A DNA stretch of 64,000 nucleotides, from assembly GCF_002086485.1 (NCBI RefSeq), contig NZ_MVHF01000001.1, positions 1-64,000 on the forward strand. Reading direction: 5' to 3'. Below, in pieces: positions 39,563 through 46,522 of this stretch (position 1 is its first letter; each line of letters begins with the position of its first letter). This stretch comes from Mycobacterium aquaticum. Lineage in GTDB: Bacteria; Actinomycetota; Actinomycetes; Mycobacteriales; Mycobacteriaceae. Position numbers and translations under genes: made by a program. A model generated the notes under the pieces. That model was given only the letters and a program-made list of their open reading frames with translations, was not told the DNA's origin and did not search any database.

Positions 39563-39999
39563 CCCCGGAGCAGATGCTCGACGTCGCGGTCGAGCAGGCG
39601 CGTAAAGGCTTGGCCGAGGGCGGTATTCCGATCGGAGCGGCCCTTTTCCGGGATACCGGCGAGCTGCTGGGCGCCGGACACAACCGGCGGGTGCAGAACG
39701 ACGATCCTTCGATTCACGCCGAAACCGACGCCTTCCGCGCCGCAGGCCGCCAGCGCGGCTACCGCTCGACCATCATGGTCACCACGCTCTCGCCGTGCTG
39801 GTACTGCAGCGGGCTGGTGCGGCAGTTCAACATCGGTGCCGTGGTGATCGGCGAGGCCCGTACTTTCTCGGGTGGTCACGATTGGCTGTCTGAACACGGG
39901 GTTGCCGTTACTCTGCTTGATGACAAGCGCTGCGTGGCGATGATGGAAGACTTCATCGCCGACCGGCCGGAGCTGTGGGCGGAGGATATTGGCGAATGA
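39559..39999 (+). CDS. Cytosine-deaminase-like zinc enzyme (CDA fold)
   Basis: 146-residue protein of the cytidine/deoxycytidylate deaminase superfamily, closest in form to yeast-type cytosine deaminase. The zinc/catalytic motif HAE (His53, Glu55 in IHAETDAF) and PCxxC (SPCWYCSG, about 77-84) are intact. RRVQNDDPS matches the substrate loop of that group. It probably hydrolyses cytosine or 5-methylcytosine, giving uracil or thymine plus ammonia. Guanine or other nucleobases are possible. ATG at 39559 overlaps the permease stop and its stop overlaps the oxygenase start, making a tight three-gene operon. Confidence 0.82.
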   Translation: MTPEQMLDVAVEQARKGLAEGGIPIGAALFRDTGELLGAGHNRRVQNDDPSIHAETDAFRAAGRQRGYRSTIMVTTLSPCWYCSGLVRQFNIGAVVIGEARTFSGGHDWLSEHGVAVTLLDDKRCVAMMEDFIADRPELWAEDIGE

Positions 40000-40955
40000 G
40001 CGCCATTGCGACAGTGGATATTTCGCGGTGGTACCGCGGTGGGGCCGACGCCGACGCGGTGGCTGCCGAGGTCGACGAGGGCCTGCAGCGGGCCGGCTTC
40101 ATCGTCGTCACCGGCCACGGCGTCGATCCCGATCTGGCGGCGCGGGTGCGTGCGGCCAGCCGCGAGTTCTTCGCCCTGCCAGATGAGGTCAAGCAGCGTT
40201 ACTCGGTGCCGGTCGGCGGTCACGGCTGGATCGGCCCCGGCGCCGAAGCCAACGGTTACGCCGAGGGCACCGAGACCCCGCCCGATCTCAAGGAGAGCTA
40301 CAGCCTGGGCGCCGAGACCGCGACCGGCGACCCGGACGTGGATCGGATCTGGTTCGCGCCCAACGTCTGGCCGGCAGAGGTGCCGGCGCTGCAGCCGCTG
40401 GTCAGTGAATACACCGCGGCGATGCGCAAGCTGTCCGACGATCTGCTCGCACTGTTCGCCCACGCACTCGGACTGCCGTCGAATCCCTTTGCGACGCTGG
40501 CCGACCGGCCGACCTGGACCATGAACATCAACCACTACCCGCCGGTGAGCGTGGTGGGCGAACCGGAGCCGGGCCAGTTCCGCATCGGCCCGCACACCGA
40601 TTTCGGCACCGTCACCGTGCTGGACCGCGAGCCGGGAGCCGGTGGGCTGCAGGTGTATTCGGAAGCCGAAGGCTGGGAGGACGCGCCGTGGGAGCCCGGT
40701 GCGCTGACGGTCAACATCGGTGATCTGCTGGAGTACTGGAGCGGCAAGCGCTGGCCGTCGGGCCGCCACCGCGTGTTGCCGCCGCAGCCGCACGCCCCCG
40801 AAGAGGATCTGGTGTCGCTGATCTACTTCTACGAGGCCAACCACGACGCGCTGGTGACGCCGCTGGATCCGCCGATCGGGCGGGTCGCTGGGCTGACTCC
40901 CGTCACATCGTCGGACTTCATCAAGGAGCGACTCGACGCCATCACGATCGGCTGA
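39996..40955 (+). CDS. Fe(II)/2-oxoglutarate oxygenase-like protein (isopenicillin N synthase family)
   Basis: 319-residue double-stranded beta-helix oxygenase. A DIOX_N-type N-terminal half has GLQRAGFIVVTGHGVD (about 28-43). The iron ligands are His and Asp of PHTDFGTVT (about 199-207) and the distal His of SGRHRVLPP (about 257). The usual 2-oxoglutarate-binding R-x-S is expected in EEDLVSLIYFYEANHD (about 269-284), but the Arg position appears to be Leu, so cosubstrate use may differ. Clustering with a cytosine permease and deaminase suggests a nucleobase substrate, for example thymine-hydroxylase-like chemistry. That is inference. ATG overlaps the deaminase stop, and the 3' end overlaps the convergent gene by 14 bases. 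Confidence 0.8.
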   Translation: MSAIATVDISRWYRGGADADAVAAEVDEGLQRAGFIVVTGHGVDPDLAARVRAASREFFALPDEVKQRYSVPVGGHGWIGPGAEANGYAEGTETPPDLKESYSLGAETATGDPDVDRIWFAPNVWPAEVPALQPLVSEYTAAMRKLSDDLLALFAHALGLPSNPFATLADRPTWTMNINHYPPVSVVGEPEPGQFRIGPHTDFGTVTVLDREPGAGGLQVYSEAEGWEDAPWEPGALTVNIGDLLEYWSGKRWPSGRHRVLPPQPHAPEEDLVSLIYFYEANHDALVTPLDPPIGRVAGLTPVTSSDFIKERLDAITIG

Positions 40956-41523
40956 GCCAGGGCCTGGGCGCCGGACCGTCGGGGCCGAGTGTGAAGAGCT
41001 TGGTGGTCAACGGCTTTCGGGCGGTGCGGTATTCGGCTTCGATGATCTCGCCCATGCCTGCGCAGCTATCGGCACCGAACAGGAACAGCAGATCCCGGTG
41101 CGGCACGGCCGCGACGATGTCGTCGCCGACGAGCCGGACCATCCGTTCATGAAGCCCTGAGGCCACCAGTGTGGTTGCCGCCAGCCAGCTTCCGCTCATC
41201 ACCACCGTCGGCGCCCCGGCGGGTCCGCGCTCGAAGAACTCCATCGCGACCCGCCCCGCCGACAGGGACCGGGACAACGCCCGATCCGCGTGGGCGTATG
41301 CCGTCGGCAAGTCGATCCGGACGGTCGCCAGCTGCTCGGCTCCCACCGCGGCCAGGATCAGGGCATCGGGTGGACCGGTCGGAGCAACCAGGGCCACTGA
41401 CAGGCCATGGCCAATCTGGCGCTGAGCCTGCGCGCCGGTCGAGAGAGCGTCGGGATAGTCCTCGGGAACCAGGTACGGGTAGATCTGATCGACGTCGATC
41501 TGCATGCCGCCATCTTGCGCCAT
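40942..41523 (-). CDS. Uncharacterised conserved protein
   Basis: 193 residues from ATG 41523 (41505 is an equally possible start, giving MQIDVDQIYPYLVP). No signal peptide or membrane span. The middle contains ALVAPTGPPDALILAAVGAEQLATVRIDL and VMSGSWLAATTLVASGLHERMVRLVGDDIVAAVPHRDLLFLFGADSCAGMGEIIEAEYRTARKPLTTKLFTLG. The phrase AAVPHRDLLFLF resembles a DUF1444-like segment, but I am not certain. Convergent with the oxygenase gene and overlapping it by 14 bases. Divergent from nei2 with a shared ~40-base promoter region. Confidence 0.65.
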   Translation of the reverse strand: MAQDGGMQIDVDQIYPYLVPEDYPDALSTGAQAQRQIGHGLSVALVAPTGPPDALILAAVGAEQLATVRIDLPTAYAHADRALSRSLSAGRVAMEFFERGPAGAPTVVMSGSWLAATTLVASGLHERMVRLVGDDIVAAVPHRDLLFLFGADSCAGMGEIIEAEYRTARKPLTTKLFTLGPDGPAPRPWLSRS

Positions 41524-41548
41524 CGGTAAGCGGGCACGCCGCACTCGT

Positions 41549-41554
41549 TAGGGT
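41549..41554 (+). promoter_or_regulatory. -10 box for a leaderless transcript ahead of nei2
   Basis: TAGGGT, a 6-base spacer, then ATG at 41561, which opens a 15-codon reading frame rather than nei2 itself. Confidence 0.5.
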
Positions 41555-41560
41555 TACCGC

Positions 41561-41608
41561 ATGCGCGTCAACCCCGGCCCCGAGCACCGCCGCCCGAGCC
41601 ATGCCTGA
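41561..41608 (+). CDS. Possible 15-residue leaderless upstream ORF overlapping nei2
   Basis: ATG at 41561 starts exactly 6 bases after a TAGGGT -10 box and encodes MRVNPGPEHRRPSHA before a TGA at 41606-41608. The stop lies 5 bases inside nei2 (ATG 41601), in a different frame. nei2 has no visible ribosome binding site, so termination of this short frame and re-initiation at the overlapping ATG is a plausible way to translate nei2. The peptide itself need not have a function. Confidence 0.45.
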   Translation: MRVNPGPEHRRPSHA

Positions 41609-42395
41609 AGGACACACTCTGCACCGGCTGGCCCGGCTGCATCAACGCCGGTTCGGCCGCAGCCCCGTCGTCGTGTCGAGCCCGCAGGGCAGGTTCGACG
41701 CCGGCGCGGCCGACGTCAGCGGGCGAGTCCTACGCAAATCCGATGCCTGGGGCAAGCACCTGTTCCATCACTACGAGGGCGGTCGCGTCGTCCACATCCA
41801 CCTGGGGTTGTACGGCACGTTCACCGAGGCAGCCGTGCCGTTGCCGCTGCCGGTGGGCCAGGTCCGCATGCGCATGGTCGGCACCGAGTACGGCACCGAC
41901 CTGCGCGGTCCGACCGTGTGCGAGGTGATCGGCGAACCCGAGATCGCCGACGTCGTTGCCAAACTCGGCCCGGACCCGCTGCGTGCCGATGCTGATCCAG
42001 CAATCGCCTGGACGCGGATTGCCAAGTCGCGCAGATCGATCGGCGCGTTGCTGATGGATCAGTCGGTGATCGCCGGGGTCGGCAATGTGTACCGCAGCGA
42101 GCTGTTGTTCCGTCATCGCATCGACCCCTACCGGCCCGGCGTCCACCTCGGCGAGGACGAATTCGCCGACATGTGGACCGATCTGGTGGCGCTGATGAAG
42201 GTCGGTGTGCGGCGCGGCAAGATCGTCGTGGTGCGGCCCGAGCACGACCACGGCGCCCCGTCCTACGGACCCGGCCGGCCCCGCACCTATGTGTACCGGC
42301 GGGCGGGCGACGCGTGCCGTGTGTGCGGAACCCCGGTGCGCACGGCCGAATTGGAAGGCCGCAACCTGTTCTGGTGCCCGGCCTGCCAGAGGTAG
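41601..42395 (+). CDS. nei2: Endonuclease VIII-like DNA glycosylase Nei2
   Basis: 264-residue Fpg/Nei-family enzyme that excises oxidised bases. It starts MPEGHT, with Pro2 as the Schiff-base nucleophile and Glu3 as catalytic acid. KSDAWGKHLFHHYEGGRVVHIHLGLYGTF is the beta-sandwich core, RSIGALLMDQSVIAGVGNVYRSELLFRHRIDPYRPG is the helix-two-turn-helix (about 140-180), and a C-terminal zinc finger CRVCGTPVRTAELEGRNLFWCPACQR has four cysteines. Pro2 must be the second residue, which fixes the start at 41601. The orthologue is Rv2464c. In M. tuberculosis rpiB lies beside it, as I recall, but not here. Confidence 0.94.
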   Translation: MPEGHTLHRLARLHQRRFGRSPVVVSSPQGRFDAGAADVSGRVLRKSDAWGKHLFHHYEGGRVVHIHLGLYGTFTEAAVPLPLPVGQVRMRMVGTEYGTDLRGPTVCEVIGEPEIADVVAKLGPDPLRADADPAIAWTRIAKSRRSIGALLMDQSVIAGVGNVYRSELLFRHRIDPYRPGVHLGEDEFADMWTDLVALMKVGVRRGKIVVVRPEHDHGAPSYGPGRPRTYVYRRAGDACRVCGTPVRTAELEGRNLFWCPACQR

Positions 42396-42420
42396 TGCGG
42401 CGGGATCGTATTCGGCACGG

Positions 42421-42426
42421 GACAAT
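42421..42426 (+). promoter_or_regulatory. Possible -10 for leaderless antiporter transcript
   Basis: GACAAT (5 of 6 to a TANAAT-type box) with a 6-base spacer before the GTG at 42433. Confidence 0.35.
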
Positions 42427-42432
42427 TGACGA

Positions 42433-44118
42433 GTGGAACTGATCCTCGTCGTCGTCGGAGCGATTGTCGTCACAGCCATTGCCCACCGGCGCGGATTGGA
42501 ACCCGCCCTGATCATCGTGGTCGTCGGCATCGCGGTGTCGTTCTTCCCGGATTTCGAGCCGCCCGAACTCGATTCGCACATCCTGCTGACGGTGGTGCTG
42601 CCGCCGCTGCTGTATTCGGCGGCGCTGGGCTTCTCGTTCCCGACCTTTTTGCGCAACATCCGGCCCATCCTGGGTCTCGGGGTCGGGTTGGTGGTGGTGA
42701 CCGCGTTCACGGTGGCCGCGGTATCTGCCTGGCTGGTGCTGGTGCCGCTGACGTTCGGGCTGGCGCTGATCCTCGGCGCGATCGTGGCGCCCCCGGACGC
42801 GGTCACCGCCGTCGCGGTGGGTCGCAAGTTGGGCCTGCCGAAGCGGGTGATGGCGATCCTGACCGGGGAGAGCCTCATCAACGATGCCGCGGCGCTGACG
42901 CTGTTCACCATCGCGGTTGCCCAGGTCGCCGGCACCCATACGTTCATCGAGGACCCATTCCTGCTGTTCGCCTTCAGCGCACTGGTGGGCCCGTTGGTGG
43001 GAGCACTGCTGGGCTACGTGACGTTGTGGATCCGGCGGCGGCTCGCCAACCCGGGGCTGGAGACCGTTCAAGGGCTGGTGGTGCCGTTCGCGGCGTACAT
43101 CGCCGCCGAGGAATTACATGCCTCGGGTGTGCTGGCGGTCGTCGTCGCAGGCTTCGTCGTCGGCCACGGTTCGCTGGGTGCCGGGTATCAGACCCGGCTG
43201 CAGGAACGCTACGTGTGGAACTCGGTGGACGTGCTGCTGGAGGCGTTCGTCTTCGCCTACATCGGTCTGCACCTGCGCTTCGTGCTTGAGCACCTCAACG
43301 ACGCGCATGAATCGCTGATGGAGGTGGCCGTCGCGTCGGCGATCGTGCTGTTGATCGTCCTGGTGATCCGGCCGCTGTCGGTGTTCGTGATGTTCGGACG
43401 CAACAAACTGTTCAGGCATGTCGAGAACCGGCTGAGCGTGCCGGTGCCCGACCGTGGTGGCCGTGGCGCGCTGGGCACGAAGGTACGACGCAAGCCGATG
43501 GGCAAGTGGCGCTCCCGCGTGGACCGCAGGCCGCTGTCCTGGCGGGAGAGCGTGGTGGTCTCGTGGACCGGTATGCGCGGCGTGGTCACCTTGGCTGCGG
43601 CCGCCGCGATCCCCGCCACGACCGCCACCGGCGAACCGTTCCCGGAGCGGGCCACCATTCAGGCCATTGCCTTCGTCGTCAGCGTGGGGACCCTGTTGAT
43701 CCAGGGCTGGTCGCTGCCGTTGCTGATCCGGCGGTTGCACCTGTCGCGGTTCTCTGACGACCACGAGGTCGACCGGGCCGAGGAACTCAAGGCCGAGCGG
43801 CTGGTGCACGATGCCGCCGAGGAAGTGCTTGCGGGGTTCCAGGCGCCCGAGGGGATGAACCCGATGGTGCTGACCGAGATCCGCACCATCATCGCGCGGC
43901 ATTCACAGGACGCCGACGAGATGCCCGACCCCGAGGCGCACACCAGGCGGTCGGAGGTGTTCTCGGCGCTGTACCGCGACGTACTGGCGGCTCAGCGGCG
44001 GGCGCTGATCGCCGAGCGCGACGCGGGAGGCATCGAGGACGAAGCGGTGCGGGCCATGCTCGAGCGGCTCGACCTGCAGGAGGCCGGGGTGTCCGCGCGG
44101 CTCGACAGCCGGTTCTGA
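42433..44118 (+). CDS. Na+/H+ antiporter (CPA1/NhaP type)
   Basis: 561-residue transporter with about 12 membrane spans in residues 1-430 and a cytosolic tail of about 130. The CPA1 signature APPDAVTAVAVGRKLGLPKRVMAILTGESLINDAAALTLF carries the Asn-Asp ion-binding pair (ND in SLINDA, about 151-157). A basic loop with RNKLFRHVENRLSVPVPDRGG precedes the last spans. The regulatory tail is charged (VDRAEELKAERLVHDAAEEVLAGF) and helical. It should exchange cytosolic Na+ or K+ for H+, aiding pH and salt balance. The GTG at 42433 lacks a ribosome binding site and may be leaderless. Confidence 0.9.
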   Translation: MELILVVVGAIVVTAIAHRRGLEPALIIVVVGIAVSFFPDFEPPELDSHILLTVVLPPLLYSAALGFSFPTFLRNIRPILGLGVGLVVVTAFTVAAVSAWLVLVPLTFGLALILGAIVAPPDAVTAVAVGRKLGLPKRVMAILTGESLINDAAALTLFTIAVAQVAGTHTFIEDPFLLFAFSALVGPLVGALLGYVTLWIRRRLANPGLETVQGLVVPFAAYIAAEELHASGVLAVVVAGFVVGHGSLGAGYQTRLQERYVWNSVDVLLEAFVFAYIGLHLRFVLEHLNDAHESLMEVAVASAIVLLIVLVIRPLSVFVMFGRNKLFRHVENRLSVPVPDRGGRGALGTKVRRKPMGKWRSRVDRRPLSWRESVVVSWTGMRGVVTLAAAAAIPATTATGEPFPERATIQAIAFVVSVGTLLIQGWSLPLLIRRLHLSRFSDDHEVDRAEELKAERLVHDAAEEVLAGFQAPEGMNPMVLTEIRTIIARHSQDADEMPDPEAHTRRSEVFSALYRDVLAAQRRALIAERDAGGIEDEAVRAMLERLDLQEAGVSARLDSRF

Positions 44119-44124
44119 AGACCG

Positions 44125-44183
44125 GCGAGCAGTCGCGAAAGTCCCCGAACCGCGGCGTGTCGCGGACCTTCGCGTCTGCTCGC
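44125..44183. repeat. 59-bp palindromic repeat, family 2 copy 2
   Basis: Arms GCGAGCAG (44125-44132) and CTGCTCGC (44176-44183), with inner CCGCG-GCGTGT-CGCGG. Same length and about 85% identical by hand to 30377-30435, and like that copy between two convergent genes. Confidence 0.7.
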
Positions 44184-44189
44184 GCTGGG

Positions 44190-45035
44190 TCAGAAGTCCC
44201 CGCCGCCGAAGTCGCCGCCACCGAAGTCGAACCCGCCGCCGTCGAATCCGCCGCTGTCCCAGCCACTGGCGTCGGTGCCGCCCCAGTCGTTGGAGCCGCC
44301 GCTGTCGTAGCCGGCGTTGTCGTAACCACCGCCGTCGTATCCGCCGGCGTCCTGACCGGCGGCGTACCCGTCGGAGTAGCCGTCACCGTATCCGCTCTCG
44401 AAACCCTGTGCGCCGTAGTTGACCCCGTGCATGCCGCTGAACAACGAGTCGAACAGCAGTGCCGAGCCCACGCCCCAGGCGCCGGCCACCAAGGCGGTCT
44501 TCCACCACGGTTCGGAATACCACCCGGCAGGCACCGGGCGGCCGGCCACGCGGCCGCCGGGGTAATAGTTCGGCGTGCGCGGCGACGGGGTGGGGGAGGC
44601 CTCGAGCTGACGGCCCTCGAAGTTGATGGTGCGGTCCTCGGTGACCGCGCCGGCCGACCGCTGGCCGGTCAGTGTCTCCAGTTCGGGACCGGGATCCATG
44701 CCCATCGCGGTGCGTGCGGCTCGGACGTAGTACAGCCCCTCGATGGCGCTTTCCTTGGCCAGCGCTGCCTGCTTGGCGGTGGTCGCCTGGTCGATCTGCG
44801 AGGACGCGGCGGTGTAGCGCTCCGATGCGTCGGCCAGCGCCTGCTTGGATGCGTCGTCGGTACCGGTCAGGTTGAGCACCTGGCCACCGAGCCGTTCGAT
44901 GATGCGACGGGCGTCGGCCTTGGCGTCGGCGAGAGATTCGGCGGTCCTTCGTCCGGCCGATTTCGACGAGCTGTAGACCGCGAACGCGATGGCGGCGATG
45001 ACCAGGACGATGAGTACCAGCAAAACGCTGTTCAT
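44190..45035 (-). CDS. Membrane-anchored DUF1542-like protein with glycine-rich tail
   Basis: 281 residues. A single N-terminal transmembrane helix (NSVLLVLIVLVIAAIAFAVY) is followed by a helical, Ala-rich segment (about 30-105; SLADAKADARRIIERLGGQVLNLTG and SERYTAASSQIDQATTAKQAALAKESA) that may form a coiled coil. A second hydrophobic stretch is TALVAGAWGVGSALLFDSLFSG (about 178-200). The last ~70 residues are low complexity, built of GGYD, SGGFDGGGFDFGGGDF-type units rich in Gly, Asp, Phe and Tyr. No enzymatic motif is seen. ATG at 45035 lies 7 bases after a TACCCT -10 box, implying leaderless mRNA. It is an orphan gene between two convergent/divergent neighbours. Confidence 0.75.
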   Translation of the reverse strand: MNSVLLVLIVLVIAAIAFAVYSSSKSAGRRTAESLADAKADARRIIERLGGQVLNLTGTDDASKQALADASERYTAASSQIDQATTAKQAALAKESAIEGLYYVRAARTAMGMDPGPELETLTGQRSAGAVTEDRTINFEGRQLEASPTPSPRTPNYYPGGRVAGRPVPAGWYSEPWWKTALVAGAWGVGSALLFDSLFSGMHGVNYGAQGFESGYGDGYSDGYAAGQDAGGYDGGGYDNAGYDSGGSNDWGGTDASGWDSGGFDGGGFDFGGGDFGGGDF

Positions 45036-45086
45036 GGCGTCCAGGGTACCGAGCGGAAACGGGGTTTCCCGTCTTCGGAGCGGGCG

Positions 45087-46271
45087 TCAGATTACGCCGA
45101 GAGCGGAGTACACCTCGTCCGAGAGCGCGACCGTGCGGGGGTCGGCGTTGCACTTGGTCGCGTCGAAGTAGTTCATCACGTACGCGTAGCCGATGCGGTG
45201 TTCGAGGTCGACGAACGCGTATGAACCACCGGAGCCGCCGTGCCCGAAGATTCGTCGGTTGGGGCCGGCCACCCCACGCTGGTTGAGCATGTATCCAAGA
45301 CCCCACCCGTGGTCGGCGACGCGTGGGCCGAGGACCACGTCGGGGTCGAAACCGCCTTGGGACACCCGCGCCCGCTCCAGGTGTTCGCGGCTGATCAGCT
45401 TCTCCTGGGCCAGCGCGTTGTAGAACGTCGCCATGCCCAGCGCGGACACGTGCGCGTTGGTGCTGGGGAACTCGGCCGAGCGCCACGTGCTCAGGGCGTG
45501 GGCGCCCAGTTCGTCGTCGGGCACGAAGTCCATCGACACCGCGAACGCGGCCCACGGATGGTCGTTGAGGTGCTGCGGCGGCGCATCTACCTTGTTCTGG
45601 GCCAGCACGCTGCGCACGGTCGGCTTGTTGAGCATGTCTGCGCAGCGGTGGTGCTCGTCGGCGGGCAGGCCGATATGAACGTCGATGCCCAGCGGCTCGG
45701 CGATCTCGGTGCGCAGATACTGGCCCAACGTCCGGCCGGTCACCCGGCGGATCACCTCGCCGAGGATGAAGCCGAAGCTCACGGTGTGATAGCCCTGCGC
45801 GGTGCCGGGTTCCCACCACGGTTCGGCCGCGGCCAGGCGCGCGCAGACGCCGTCCCAGTCGGTCACATCGCGCCAGTCCATGGGTTCGCGCGGGCCGATC
45901 ACCCCGGACCGGTGCCCGAGCACCATGGCGATGGTGATGTCCTGTTTGCCGGCCTGGGCGAATTCCGGCCAATACCGAGCGACCGGTGCGTAGAGGTCGA
46001 TCTCACCGCGATCGGCCAGCAGATGCACGCAGCTGCTCAACAGGCCCTTGGATCCGGAGAACACGCTGGCCAGCGTGTTCTCTCGCCACGGGCGAGTGCC
46101 TGCCGCATCGGCAGATCCGCCCCACAGGTTGACCACCAGCTCGCCGTCGACCCAGACCGCGACGGCAGCGCCGACCTCGCCACGCTCGGCGAAGTTGCGT
46201 TCGAACTCGTCTCGGACCCGGACGAATTGTGGCAGGCACGTGCCGGATATCGGGGCAGCTGTGGTGATCAT
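45087..46271 (-). CDS. lipP: Beta-lactamase-fold esterase LipP
   Basis: 394-residue class C beta-lactamase/penicillin-binding-protein-like hydrolase. The nucleophile motif SxxK is in SVFSGSKGLLSS (about 76-87) and the Tyr motif is in AQGYHTVSFGF (about 180-190). LINRE-like HGGSGGSYAFVDLEH near 345-360 is the third, H-G-G, block. No signal peptide, so cytosolic or cell-wall associated by other means. It is expected to cleave short-chain esters. ATG at 46271 has AGGAG 6 bases upstream. The orthologue is Rv2463, which lies next to tig in M. tuberculosis. Here a 7-kb island intervenes. Confidence 0.88.
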   Translation of the reverse strand: MITTAAPISGTCLPQFVRVRDEFERNFAERGEVGAAVAVWVDGELVVNLWGGSADAAGTRPWRENTLASVFSGSKGLLSSCVHLLADRGEIDLYAPVARYWPEFAQAGKQDITIAMVLGHRSGVIGPREPMDWRDVTDWDGVCARLAAAEPWWEPGTAQGYHTVSFGFILGEVIRRVTGRTLGQYLRTEIAEPLGIDVHIGLPADEHHRCADMLNKPTVRSVLAQNKVDAPPQHLNDHPWAAFAVSMDFVPDDELGAHALSTWRSAEFPSTNAHVSALGMATFYNALAQEKLISREHLERARVSQGGFDPDVVLGPRVADHGWGLGYMLNQRGVAGPNRRIFGHGGSGGSYAFVDLEHRIGYAYVMNYFDATKCNADPRTVALSDEVYSALGVI

Positions 46272-46522
46272 GCGGGCTCCTGCGTGTTGGACCGGAGCCG
46301 TTGGCCGGTGAGTCGGGGACGACCACCAATGTACGGGCCGTGGCCATGACCACCACAAGGGCCGAAATCGATTGGAAGCGATTCGAGACCGGGCCGTGAT
46401 CAGGCTCTCAGGTTCGGATGGCATTTGCAATTGTTGTCCCCGACGTCAATTTCCTATGACACAGTGTGCTATCGGCGTCGACATCGCCGAGTCCAGTGGC
46501 TTGGCCGATCGAGGGGATCGCG

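Noticed and set aside
46272..46522. Specific promoter for the giant-protein island
   Set aside because: TTGTTG-N18-TATGAC can be read near 46431-46460 but the -10 is poor and other pairs are equally good; left unassigned.
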